Positions 5,907 to 13,787 are shown, counted from the first letter of the stretch. The stretch: 16,376 bases of DNA from JAHJEM01 sp043805315 (GCA_043805315.1 JAZDID010000071.1:1-16376), one strand, 5' to 3'. The notes: a model not told the origin generated them from the sequence alone. Numbers and translations are program-made.

Positions 5907-8423
5907 ATGCGGTCGAAAAAGGAGAAGAACTCTTCTGAGGATGATGAAAAAGAAGAGAAAAGAATGCTCTTCAGGAAGCCAATCCGTGCTGATGCGAAAG
6001 CAGATCTTGCTTCCCGGGTAAAGAAAGAATATGGTTGTGTTGAAAAAAAGACAATAGTGGACCAGAACGACTACCTGACATTCCTTTTAGCGCTTGAACA
6101 AGAGATCATCGGGAACAAGCTTTCGAAAAGCCTGCGCACAAACCAGCTTGCAGCCTATATGCTCGCAGGCATGATTGACAACAAGCTTGACCATTTCATC
6201 CTCGACAGAATCTTTAATAGGTATGCTGCAGGAGACAGCGCATTCATCTCGAGGAACTTCAACCTGCTCGCCCTACCGCACAACAGCCCATTGACCAGGA
6301 TGATGGGCGAGTCATTCCTGAACTTCTTCGACGTGCTCATCTCCTACAAATACATCAATCTCTACGACAAGCAAAGTTCAGGAAAAGAGGAGAGCTGTTT
6401 TGCCTGCGGCAACGACCTCTCTGCAGGAATCACTATCGAGCACAAAAACCTGCCGAGCATCGCGCAGTACATCGGCATGGTCTGCTGGGAAAACCTCTTC
6501 ACAGACTTCCAGCCAGCAGAAAACACCCCTGAATGGAAGATCGTCCAGAGCGTCTATGTGCAGCTGGCAAAGATCCACGCAGAAGTCCCTTATCCGAAAG
6601 GAGAGCTCACGCCGAGAGAACGGAAACGCCTTGAAGAGATCAAAGAATCCCTTTTCCAATTCAAAGAAGAGGATGTTGAAGAGGCAGCAGCAATCCTGAA
6701 ACAGGCAGGAAAAAAAGATGACGAAATTGCCAGGTTCAGGAATATGTATGTAGAGCTCGGCAAGGTCATGCAGCGGGTGATTGACAGGAAAGACCCAAGC
6801 ATAGCGCTCGGCTTGCTCGAAGAAGGACATAGCTATTTCAACACACTCGAAATCCAGGAACTTCCTCATTACATCCTTGATATCCATAAAAAGATGAAGA
6901 ACCCGCTTGCAAAGACTTCGTTGGCAGAGCGGCTTATCTACTGGGACCATCTTGCAAGCTCACGGACAGTCAGGGTTGAACACTTTATCGGAGACCTTCT
7001 GGAAGACCTTTCCTATTATGACAAGAACAGCTTTTTTGACGAAAGTGAGAAGAAAAGATATATCATGGCGATGAGCGCGATCAAAGGAAAGGAACGGACA
7101 TATCTTGCCCAGTTCCAGATCCGCATGATCAAGCCAGACTGGCAGGAGACCAGGAAAAGATTGAACCAAGAATATCTTCAAGAGCAGGGCTTTGACCTCA
7201 CCAAAGCAATCCAACAGCTCGATGCGCTCCGACATGCCCGTTTCCTGGACACCTTGAATGGAAAAAAAGATGCAGAAGAAGACCAACAGCTCTCAGACCA
7301 CGCGTTTGTCAAGCGCTATGCAACCCGGTGGACAATCGGAGGCACTGACCTCCAGAAAGACGCTGGACAGCTGCAGGAACATTACTTGACTCTCGAACCA
7401 ATCGAACGATTCAGGGAGACAGTGAGGCGGATGAAAAAACTCGATACCGGCACTACAGCTCTTCCTGAAAAGACCAGGCGGATGATCACCAAAGTCTATG
7501 AATTCAGCGAGAGCCCACTCATCATCTCGATTGAAGGTTTCGAGAGCAGGAAAAAACATCTCCGGGAGATAAAGGTCATCAACCAGTTCGGGATGAATGT
7601 CATAGAAAGGCTTGATGAACATGTTCGGGAGCTTGAAAGAATCCTGGGAAAAGAAGGGCTCTTCACTTACAAAGAAGTACTCGATATCCATGATCCTGCG
7701 CATAAAGAGAGAATAGCACGCATCCAACAGCGTACAGGGCAAGTGTTCATAGACCAGAAATTTGAAGGAATTCCCGAGCCTTCAATTGTGATGATCTCAG
7801 AAGATTTCTATGCAGCAGAGAGGGCAGGCATACGCTATTATGATCCGAAAAAAGTCGAGCGCCTCTCAGAAATCCTCAGCAATGCCATGCCATTGGCAGA
7901 GGTCATAAGAAAAGAGCAGGATCTCTCATCGAAACTCAGCAGCTTCAAGAACCTCGGCATTGCGCATTACCAGGCTATCGACAACCTGCGTTCCCTGTCA
8001 CACGCAGACTGCCTTCTTGAACAGCTCGAGAGTGCAGAACAAGAGCCTGAAAACGCCAAAGAGGTATATCTGTCAGCAAAGCTCCTTGAAATAATAAAAG
8101 ATTCCTATGCACAGCTCGCACAGTTTACAGAGCTGCTCAAGGAACGGGACAAGCATACTATTTACGAGAAGAGCAGAGGATTCTACACTGAGTACAAACG
8201 AAAAAAAGTCAGGGTGAACATCGAGACAGTGCATGCCGGCAGGTTTGACCAGGAATTGAAATACATCGGCTTCACGCGCTATGACAAACAATTCCATTCC
8301 TGGATAGCTGAAGATGTCGACCTTGATAGTCCAGCGTTCCAAGAGCTGCAAGAGCGGCTGATCGCCTACAACTTCAAGCACGAGAAAGATATCCGGCTGA
8401 TCATCAAGAAATATGAAAAGTAA
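5907..8423 (+). CDS. large uncharacterised protein (838 aa), no recognised family
   Basis: A long intact reading frame with no signal peptide or membrane segment. The first 25 residues are very highly charged (KKEKNSSEDDEKEEKR). Most of the rest reads as amphipathic helices rich in Glu, Lys, Arg and Gln, suggesting a helical-repeat or coiled-coil-containing scaffold. A possible metal site is CFACG at residues 164-168, with His179 and Cys193 following. Two segments may be small alpha/beta domains: GLFTYKEVLDIHDPAHKERI and the C-terminal YIGFTRYDKQFHSWIAEDVD near residue 785. I see no Walker, nuclease or transferase motif. ATG 5907 is preferred because of the upstream GGGGTG; an in-frame GTG at 5898 would add three residues. 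It follows srp54 by 76 bp but has its own promoter. Confidence 0.85.
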   Translation: MRSKKEKNSSEDDEKEEKRMLFRKPIRADAKADLASRVKKEYGCVEKKTIVDQNDYLTFLLALEQEIIGNKLSKSLRTNQLAAYMLAGMIDNKLDHFILDRIFNRYAAGDSAFISRNFNLLALPHNSPLTRMMGESFLNFFDVLISYKYINLYDKQSSGKEESCFACGNDLSAGITIEHKNLPSIAQYIGMVCWENLFTDFQPAENTPEWKIVQSVYVQLAKIHAEVPYPKGELTPRERKRLEEIKESLFQFKEEDVEEAAAILKQAGKKDDEIARFRNMYVELGKVMQRVIDRKDPSIALGLLEEGHSYFNTLEIQELPHYILDIHKKMKNPLAKTSLAERLIYWDHLASSRTVRVEHFIGDLLEDLSYYDKNSFFDESEKKRYIMAMSAIKGKERTYLAQFQIRMIKPDWQETRKRLNQEYLQEQGFDLTKAIQQLDALRHARFLDTLNGKKDAEEDQQLSDHAFVKRYATRWTIGGTDLQKDAGQLQEHYLTLEPIERFRETVRRMKKLDTGTTALPEKTRRMITKVYEFSESPLIISIEGFESRKKHLREIKVINQFGMNVIERLDEHVRELERILGKEGLFTYKEVLDIHDPAHKERIARIQQRTGQVFIDQKFEGIPEPSIVMISEDFYAAERAGIRYYDPKKVERLSEILSNAMPLAEVIRKEQDLSSKLSSFKNLGIAHYQAIDNLRSLSHADCLLEQLESAEQEPENAKEVYLSAKLLEIIKDSYAQLAQFTELLKERDKHTIYEKSRGFYTEYKRKKVRVNIETVHAGRFDQELKYIGFTRYDKQFHSWIAEDVDLDSPAFQELQERLIAYNFKHEKDIRLIIKKYEK

Positions 8424-8672
8424 GAAACAAGGAGGAAGAATCAAAGGGTGGGTGTGAGGTGATTACAAGAACATGATCTCCTCCAAGTTTCTTGATATGA
8501 AGATAATCATCCTATAAGCAAAGACTTCTAGGCATAATCACCTTCATAACTACTGCAAAGTAGTTCTTATATTTAAATCTTTCGATTTTTTGAGCACTAT
8601 GCAGGGATGAAAGAGATTTTTTCGAGGATAATCAACCGCAAAGCTTAAATTTTCCAATGAAATCCCCTCAAT
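8424..8672. other. 249-nt intergenic region with inverted repeats and an unassigned promoter
   Basis: No protein gene is supported here. A 9-bp inverted repeat, AGGTGATTA at 8457-8465 with TAATCACCT at 8535-8543, encloses 69 nt. A perfect hairpin, AACTACT-GCAA-AGTAGTT, lies at 8548-8565. Directly after it is a TATA-like CTTATATTTAAAT (8566-8578), too far from the next gene at 8673 to be its start-proximal promoter. On the plus strand it would start transcription near 8598, where only 3- and 13-codon frames follow. Confidence 0.55.
8645..8652 (+). promoter_or_regulatory. TATA box of the nucleotidyltransferase-like gene
   Basis: TTAAATTT is centred 24-25 bp upstream of the ATG at 8673, compatible with a leaderless mRNA. 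Confidence 0.5.
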
Positions 8673-9266
8673 ATGAATATAGACAATATTTTCCAAAATC
8701 TCACCCCCCAAGAATTAGAGCAAGCGCAACACTGGTATGACCAACTGCACCCGCTTGAACAAGAAAGAATACGCGAGACCTTGTATACTCTTGATTCAAT
8801 CGCATTCTGCCTTGACACCTCTCAAAGTGAAAAGCAAGATGACATTGCTGTGATTGTGGCAGGTTCGAGCATAGATACCAAGACATATACTGACATTGAT
8901 CTATTTGCAATTCCACGGCATCCACTGTCTCAAGAAACTCATGCACGAGCAGATCCAAAATCAGCCATGGCAATGACTCTTGCTGACCATAACCTTCCAG
9001 AGGGTGTTTATTATAATGATTATGGCAAGAAAGACTGCAACCTAAGAGAAATTGGAAGATCATCGAAAGAGAGCGGGCTTGGCGCAATCATCACCATCTC
9101 GCTGTTTTATGAATTAACTGGTTTCAATGCAAGACGAAGCGAGCATGCTGATGACCTGCTTGAGCCTCCTGAGTCGATGGGTGCAGAAGACATCATCACC
9201 TACAACCGCGAGCAAGGCTCAAAATTCCTGGTATTGGCACGACAATATTCAATAACACCAGCATAA
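8673..9266 (+). CDS. nucleotidyltransferase-fold protein (197 aa)
   Basis: The central motif VAGSSIDTKTYTDIDLFAI (residues 62-80) matches the polymerase-beta-type nucleotidyltransferase pattern, GS followed after about nine residues by DxD. Gly64-Ser65 would bind the triphosphate, and Asp74/Asp76 would bind the metal ions. A helical N-terminal segment (QELEQAQHWYDQLHPLEQERI) precedes it. The C-terminal part, ISLFYELTGFNARRSEHADDL to YNREQGSKFLVLARQY, resembles the helical substrate-binding half seen in small NTases such as the MNT/HEPN-linked or aminoglycoside-type enzymes. A third catalytic Asp is not obvious. The substrate cannot be predicted. It stands alone with its own promoter, with no HEPN partner beside it, and ends 4 bp before the convergent DHH gene. 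Confidence 0.72.
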   Translation: MNIDNIFQNLTPQELEQAQHWYDQLHPLEQERIRETLYTLDSIAFCLDTSQSEKQDDIAVIVAGSSIDTKTYTDIDLFAIPRHPLSQETHARADPKSAMAMTLADHNLPEGVYYNDYGKKDCNLREIGRSSKESGLGAIITISLFYELTGFNARRSEHADDLLEPPESMGAEDIITYNREQGSKFLVLARQYSITPA

Positions 9267-9270
9267 CCCT

Positions 9271-10314
9271 CTACTGCATTGGTTTCTCCACCAGCTCCCT
9301 GAACCTCTTCAAGAACTCCTGGAAATCACGCTTCTTGATGCAGGCGCCGCAGGCATGGTCATGGCCGCCTCCATAGCCAGAAACTCCTTGCAATGCCTCT
9401 TTCAAAATTGGTGGAATGGTGATGTGGCTGGCGCGGATTGAGCATTTCATCTCTCCTGCCTTTTCCCTGGCAAGGAAGATGATTTTGTCCGGGTGCCTGT
9501 ACAAGAGCTCGTTGCTCATGTCAGAGGTAAAGGACATCTTGTTGTCTTTATAGGTGAAGAGGATGATATTCTCATCGTTCACCTTGACTGATTCAACGAG
9601 GCCGGCATAGACAGTGTAGAGCTTCTCATAATGCTTATAGATGAGCTTTCCTCTTGGCGTTTTCTGGTCCAAGATTTCATAGGGGTCCTCAATTCTCGTG
9701 AGTATCTTGATAGAGCGGTTCACTTCTGTGGTTGCGCCCTTGAGATTAAAGGAGAAAATCCTGGCAAGAAGGCCGACGCGCGTGGTGAATAATGCATCCT
9801 GGGCCTTGACAATATTCTCAGGAAGCAGATCTGGGTATTGCTTGGAGAATTCCTCCCTGAATTCAGGCATGAACCAGTCTCCGAGCATGCCGACCATGGC
9901 AATCCACAAGTCCTTCTGCGCGATCTTGTATGCCCAGTATGCTGTCGGCCTGTTATCTTGGGGATCCTCAATCCGAGGATTATAGTAATCGACAAGCTCC
10001 CGCTGCTGCACAGGATGATGATCAAGCCAGACTGTCTTGATGTTCACGTTATGGATGAGGTCGAGCATCTTCTGGCTTATCATGGGCTTGTCCAGGATAA
10101 AGACCTTGTCAGGCATGAACTCTTCTACCTTCCGGAAGAACTCATCTGAAAGCTGCGGCGTGCTCTTGATGACCACACCCTTGCCTCTGTTCATGATCCT
10201 GTAGAGCAAAAGGAACGAGCACAAGCCGTCAGGGTCATCGTCAAAAAAGAACAAAGGCTTTTCAGCAGTTTCAAGCTCTTTCCTCAACCTCTGCAACTGG
10301 TCATCCGGTATCAT
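9271..10314 (-). CDS. RecJ-like DHH/DHHA1 phosphoesterase (347 aa)
   Basis: DHH-family enzymes are Mn-dependent exonucleases or oligonucleotide phosphodiesterases. All expected motifs are present: motif I FFFDDDPDGLCS (Asp25, 26, 27, 29), motif II ILDKP (Asp75), the DHH signature LDHHP (98-100), motif IV GMLGDW (Asp146), and the C-terminal DHHA1 substrate-binding GGGHDHACGA (315-324). The length fits the short archaeal RecJ-like proteins involved in ssDNA or RNA degradation, replication and repair. The DHH core is not fused to OB or S1 domains, so it cannot be assigned to the GINS-associated nuclease. ATG 10314 is chosen: it has a GAGGT ribosome-binding site just upstream, and a TATA box predicts a leader of about 31 nt. 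A longer reading would need a TTG start. Confidence 0.9.
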   Translation of the reverse strand: MIPDDQLQRLRKELETAEKPLFFFDDDPDGLCSFLLLYRIMNRGKGVVIKSTPQLSDEFFRKVEEFMPDKVFILDKPMISQKMLDLIHNVNIKTVWLDHHPVQQRELVDYYNPRIEDPQDNRPTAYWAYKIAQKDLWIAMVGMLGDWFMPEFREEFSKQYPDLLPENIVKAQDALFTTRVGLLARIFSFNLKGATTEVNRSIKILTRIEDPYEILDQKTPRGKLIYKHYEKLYTVYAGLVESVKVNDENIILFTYKDNKMSFTSDMSNELLYRHPDKIIFLAREKAGEMKCSIRASHITIPPILKEALQGVSGYGGGHDHACGACIKKRDFQEFLKRFRELVEKPMQ

Positions 10315-10368
10315 GGTTTTAACCTCAAAGATAAAAAACAAAAAACAAAGAAGTGGAGGGAGAGCTAG

Positions 10369-10376
10369 TATTTAAA
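10369..10376 (-). promoter_or_regulatory. TATA box of the DHH gene
   Basis: TTTAAATA on the minus strand is centred at about 10372, predicting a start near 10346. That gives a leadered mRNA carrying GAGGT shortly before ATG 10314, unlike most genes in this window. Confidence 0.55.
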
Positions 10377-10470
10377 GATGATGGGAATAGCGCTGCTTGG
10401 TTTTTCTTTTGAAAGCATTAATTTCTTTCCATATAGAACATAATTAACTGAATAGCCAGCTACCAAAAGA

Positions 10471-10478
10471 TATTTATT
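10471..10478 (+). promoter_or_regulatory. TATA box of the 478-aa gene
   Basis: TATTTATT is centred about 26 bp upstream of the ATG at 10501, predicting a leaderless mRNA. Confidence 0.6.
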
Positions 10479-10500
10479 CATCCAACATCAGAGCTGAGCA

Positions 10501-11937
10501 ATGGACCAGAAATCGCAGGAAGCCCTTGACCTGCTTGCCAGGGAATACGCGCTCTTTGAGAAGAAAATCGAGTTCAAGGTCGAGTCCAGGTTCAAGTCCC
10601 AGTTCAAAGAGCTTCTTGGCTGGATAACCCGCCAGAACGAGCCGTTCTACGTTGAGCTCAATGGAAACTGGATCCAGCTGATCCCTGCTGATTATTCCAT
10701 CTCATTCCAGGGCAAGAATAAAGGCTACCTGTTCCAGTTCTACGGAAAATACCTTGCGACTCCTTTTCCGTCAGAGAAGCCTGGAGAAGGGATGCGCGCT
10801 ACAAACTTCTTGGAATTCAGGATCCTTCCTAAGGAACTGGACAAAGGCAACATTGGTTTCACTGTCGAATTCAGCACTCCCCACAACATCATCGCCTGGG
10901 ACAATGATAAGTTCAAGCGCGAGTACTTCATCAACCTGCCATTGCTTACTGTGGTCGCGCTGATCAGTGATTGCGTTGCGCACCAGCGGATGAAGAACTC
11001 CAGCAGGTTTCATGAGAGCAAGCCACAAGCGCCTCGCGAAGCACAGGGCAAGCCAAAGACTCCTCAGGAAGAAGCTGGAATCCTGGGCAGGCTCAGGCCG
11101 ATTTTTGAGGAGATCGCGAAAAAAACGCACGTCTACAAGCCAGAGCAAGGAGTTACAGAGAAGATAAGAACTTCCATCCCAGACAAGGTGGAGCATGGAG
11201 AATTCCTCGTGCAGCTCCAAGTGCAGAGAAATAGTGATATGGCCACCATCATCAATTTTCATTTCCACCTCTCAGAAAAAGAGGCGCCGCATTTTTATGT
11301 GTACGTTGATAATTTTCAGCCGAAAGTGAAGACTGAGAAGGAAAAGGTCTACATTGACCTCACTGGTTCCCAAGACGCATTGCGTGAACGCATAGTGAGA
11401 GGATATGATCTTGCACTGAAAGAATTCTTTCTTTTTCTGGTATTTAAGAATAACAGAAGTACGTCAGGCAAGGAGGAGAGAACAGGTTCGACGCTCCAGG
11501 AAGCAGTTGCACACCAGAGTACAGGTCACGCATCTCTTGCAGACATCGAGCGGTTGCGTGATCGCGTCAAGCCATTTTTTTATGAGATCGTGAAAAGAGG
11601 GAATGAGATTTTTCAAAACTCAGATCCGGCGAGCGAGGTAGTGGGGCCTTTCTTCAGCCAGCCTCTCGCAGGCAGGCAATTCTACGTCGAGATCAATATC
11701 AACAACCGCGGAGGGAAAGTCTACTCCTATTATTTTCACTTCGAGCTGGCCATGTCCGGACTGTTCACGCTCACCACCTACGCATACCATTACGTCTCAA
11801 GAACTCGTATTGCTAACTTTACTTTTACTGGCAGGATCGATTACTCAGATGCAGAGCTGGAATTGTTCTTGAAAACCGCGTACGCGAAGTTACACGATGA
11901 CATACAGAAAGCGATGAGAAATTACCGGAGAATGTAA
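10501..11937 (+). CDS. uncharacterised protein with two to three internal domain repeats (478 aa)
   Basis: There is no signal peptide or membrane span, and I recognise no family. The protein seems built from repeated alpha/beta units. The second (about residues 195-325) and third (about 350-478) follow the same plan. Each opens with a helix: LRPIFEEIAKK versus VKPFFYEIVKR. A strand pair follows: FLVQLQVQRNSDMATIINFHFHL versus FYVEININNRGGKVYSYYFHFEL. Another strand and a closing helix end each unit: YIDLTGSQDALRERIVRGYDLALKEF versus FTGRIDYSDAELELFLKTAYAKLHDDI. The first unit (1-165) is a more distant copy (FYVELNGNWIQLIPADYSISF). Low-complexity, Pro/Gln/Lys-rich linkers lie near residues 170-190 and 328-345. 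Repeat architecture without catalytic motifs suggests a binding or scaffold role. It converges on the E1-like gene with a single base between the stop codons. Confidence 0.83.
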   Translation: MDQKSQEALDLLAREYALFEKKIEFKVESRFKSQFKELLGWITRQNEPFYVELNGNWIQLIPADYSISFQGKNKGYLFQFYGKYLATPFPSEKPGEGMRATNFLEFRILPKELDKGNIGFTVEFSTPHNIIAWDNDKFKREYFINLPLLTVVALISDCVAHQRMKNSSRFHESKPQAPREAQGKPKTPQEEAGILGRLRPIFEEIAKKTHVYKPEQGVTEKIRTSIPDKVEHGEFLVQLQVQRNSDMATIINFHFHLSEKEAPHFYVYVDNFQPKVKTEKEKVYIDLTGSQDALRERIVRGYDLALKEFFLFLVFKNNRSTSGKEERTGSTLQEAVAHQSTGHASLADIERLRDRVKPFFYEIVKRGNEIFQNSDPASEVVGPFFSQPLAGRQFYVEININNRGGKVYSYYFHFELAMSGLFTLTTYAYHYVSRTRIANFTFTGRIDYSDAELELFLKTAYAKLHDDIQKAMRNYRRM

Positions 11938-11938
11938 G

Positions 11939-12589
11939 TTACTTCTTCACCTTCACTGTATTCATCCAGCTGTTGATCTGTATCAGCCCGGCAGTCGGTT
12001 TCTTCTTGAGCAGGAGCTTCAGCACTTCTGAGACAACAATAGCTGCTGCCATGTGTACTGTCGGGTTGATGATGCCGACCTCTTTGACTGTCTTGAGCTT
12101 CTCGATCTCTTTCCTGAGCTTCTCGGAGTTCAGCTTCTTGTTCCTGTGAAAGATAAGTCCCGAATCTCCGGCATAGAAGCAGACGAGCAGGCTTTTCCTG
12201 GCGTGCTTATTGATGATTACAGAAGTCGCGAGGTCATTGGTGCAGTCCACGACGATTTCTGCATCCAGGAGAAAGGTGTTATGCCGGGTGAGTTCCTCAT
12301 GGAAGACCTTGATCTTTGGCTTCTTTGTTATCTTTTCCAGGATCTTCTTCGCCTCTTTCGCCTTGAACTTGGTGACATCCTCTTCCTGGAACAGGGAAAG
12401 CCGCTGGAGGTCTTCTTCAAATACCCTATCCTTATCTACAAGACGCAGATTGACGCCGGATCGCGCGAGCATTTCTGCGACTGCAGAGCCGACACCGCCG
12501 ATTCCTACAAGGGTGACTGTCTTTGCCTCGAGCAAGGCCTGGCCTTTCTTGCCGATTTCCTTATATGCTTCCTGATATTGGTAATTCAT
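11939..12589 (-). CDS. E1/ThiF/MoeB-like adenylyltransferase (216 aa)
   Basis: This is a Rossmann-type ThiF-family protein. E1-like enzymes adenylate the C terminus of ubiquitin-like or sulfur-carrier proteins (MoaD, ThiS, Urm1/SAMP) or a small-molecule carboxylate. Visible motifs are the ATP-binding GIGGVGS (29-35), VDKD (Asp52) at the end of strand 2, the arginine-finger segment EEDLQRLSLF (Arg63), basic KFKAKEAKK (74-82), and DCTND (Asp115), which binds Mg in relatives. The Asn of the usual DNLNRQ motif is replaced by Asp60. The CxxC zinc site of MoeB/UbaA is missing, and the chain is about 30-50 residues shorter than MoeB. Cys137 is the only cysteine near a possible catalytic position. 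No ubiquitin-like partner lies nearby, so the substrate is open. A TATA box at 12611-12620 gives a leaderless start. Confidence 0.85.
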   Translation of the reverse strand: MNYQYQEAYKEIGKKGQALLEAKTVTLVGIGGVGSAVAEMLARSGVNLRLVDKDRVFEEDLQRLSLFQEEDVTKFKAKEAKKILEKITKKPKIKVFHEELTRHNTFLLDAEIVVDCTNDLATSVIINKHARKSLLVCFYAGDSGLIFHRNKKLNSEKLRKEIEKLKTVKEVGIINPTVHMAAAIVVSEVLKLLLKKKPTAGLIQINSWMNTVKVKK

Positions 12590-12610
12590 GATTTTTCTGG
12601 AAAATAAAGG

Positions 12611-12620
12611 TATTATTTAT
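12611..12620 (-). promoter_or_regulatory. TATA box of the E1-like gene
   Basis: ATAAATAATA on the minus strand is centred 26-27 bp upstream of ATG 12589. A second TATA-like element at 12648-12658 could serve as an upstream promoter. Confidence 0.55.
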
Positions 12621-12691
12621 TCTTTATGCACTCCAAGGATGCCCTGGTATATAAATATTCTTTTCAGGACTCAAACCATTTTCGTATAATT

Positions 12692-12714
12692 TTACTATTT
12701 GACAGTGGTTAAAA
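12692..12714 (+). repeat. direct repeat, upstream copy (probable operator half)
   Basis: TTACTATTT, three variable bases (GAC), then AGTGGTTAAAA. It matches 12755-12777 at 20 of 23 positions and differs only in the central three. It lies just upstream of the TATA box at 12724-12731. Confidence 0.75.
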
Positions 12715-12723
12715 ACCGAAAGA

Positions 12724-12731
12724 TTTATAAA
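12724..12731 (+). promoter_or_regulatory. TATA box of the transglycosylase-like gene
   Basis: TTTATAAA is centred at about 12727, predicting a transcription start at about 12754, the edge of the downstream repeat copy. The box is bracketed by the two repeats. Confidence 0.65.
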
Positions 12732-12754
12732 GGAAAGCGATTCTAAACTGATTA

Positions 12755-12777
12755 TTACTATTTAGAAGTGGTTAAAA
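12755..12777 (+). repeat. direct repeat, downstream copy overlapping the start codon
   Basis: TTACTATTT, AGA, then AGTGGTTAAAA, ending on the first base of the ATG at 12777. The offset from the upstream copy is 63 bp, six turns of B-DNA, which puts both on the same helix face. A regulator bound to both could loop across the TATA box. Confidence 0.75.
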
Positions 12778-13781
12778 TGAGGAAAAAAAGAAAACTTGGC
12801 TGGAATACAGTCAAACGAGGGATTTTGCTAGGCGCAAGCCTTGGAATACTTGTCGGAGGCAGCTCTCAAGGAGTTATAGCGGCTATAAACCATTATTCTC
12901 CAAAGCCTGTCCAGGTGGAAGTGGCACAAGAGCCTGTTCGAGAGCTGAGCTCTATTGAGACAGTGGTCATGGCCGACCTGAACTCGCTCGAAGGATTCAC
13001 AGAGCAAGAATTGGCTTACCTCGACCTGCTGAAAGAATACCCTCTTGCAGCCAGCGCAGTCGAACAGGCAGCGCACAGCAAGGAGAATCTCGCTTTTCAT
13101 CTCGCGAGGACTGTTGTGGAAGCTGGCTTTGAGATGAAGTACAGGGCAGGAAAGTGTGAGAATAACAAAGAGGCAATAATTGAATCTCCTGCTGGGGCCC
13201 TCGGCATCGGCGCAGTCATGCCTGCGACGTTTCAAGAGTATAAGAAAACTCGCCCGCAATCTGATTATTCCCTTTCCGATCTCTATAGCTACAACCCAAG
13301 CCTCGAAGTGGGAGACTGGAGATTCCAAGAGCGGGTAAAGAAAAGGCATGACCAACTTGTGCTTGCGCTATTGGACTACAACAAAGGGCACAATGATGTC
13401 AATAGGCTTGTGGAAAAGTATAGAAGTGAGCAGGTCATCCTCAGCAGGCTCAGGGCAGCAGCAGAGAAGAACAGGAAGTACAGGGAACCTGCAGAGTACC
13501 CCCTCCGCATCCTCGGCATCGCAAGAGTATATGACCGCGCGTTCAGGAAACTTGGCATTGACTACGAGGCAGACCTTTCAGCTGAGCAGCGTGAAGTCTA
13601 CCAAAAGTACATCCAGGACAGGACACGTTTCCCAGACCTGCCTCCTGATGTGAAAATGGTCAGAGGGAAAGAAAGGAAATTTCCAAAATACCTCGTCACC
13701 AGGTGCAGAAAATCCTCATCCTACCAGGAGATGCTCGCCCAGAAAACAGCAGCAGACTCACTCATGAACAGCGGAGCATAA
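12777..13781 (+). CDS. exported lytic-transglycosylase/lysozyme-like protein (334 aa)
   Basis: A basic N terminus and a hydrophobic segment at about residues 13-37 (GILLGASLGILVGG) indicate export or a membrane anchor. The middle matches the SLT/lysozyme-like fold in order. LARTVVEAGF (109-118) has Glu115 at the place of the catalytic Glu of the ESxF motif. SPAGALGIGAVMPATF (137-152) parallels SxAGAxGLMQLMPxT. LALLDYNKGHNDVNRLV (196-212) parallels the AYNAGxGxV motif. Such enzymes cleave the glycan strands of bacterial peptidoglycan. An archaeon has no such wall, so the target may be a neighbouring bacterium, another polymer, or the fold may be only a binding module. The C-terminal 110 residues are helical, basic and unassigned. 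ATG 12777 is preferred; GTG 12768 would add three residues. The gene converges on nreA with a 6-bp gap. Confidence 0.75.
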   Translation: MRKKRKLGWNTVKRGILLGASLGILVGGSSQGVIAAINHYSPKPVQVEVAQEPVRELSSIETVVMADLNSLEGFTEQELAYLDLLKEYPLAASAVEQAAHSKENLAFHLARTVVEAGFEMKYRAGKCENNKEAIIESPAGALGIGAVMPATFQEYKKTRPQSDYSLSDLYSYNPSLEVGDWRFQERVKKRHDQLVLALLDYNKGHNDVNRLVEKYRSEQVILSRLRAAAEKNRKYREPAEYPLRILGIARVYDRAFRKLGIDYEADLSAEQREVYQKYIQDRTRFPDLPPDVKMVRGKERKFPKYLVTRCRKSSSYQEMLAQKTAADSLMNSGA

Positions 13782-13787
13782 CAGCAC

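Noticed and set aside
5885..5938. A 17-codon frame starting before the 838-aa gene
   Set aside because: It overlaps the main gene out of frame, sits 32 bp from the TATA centre and so misses the leaderless position, and its sequence looks incidental.
8607..8648. A 13-codon frame behind the orphan TATA at 8566-8578
   Set aside because: It is too short and its end falls in the next promoter. There is no evidence for translation.
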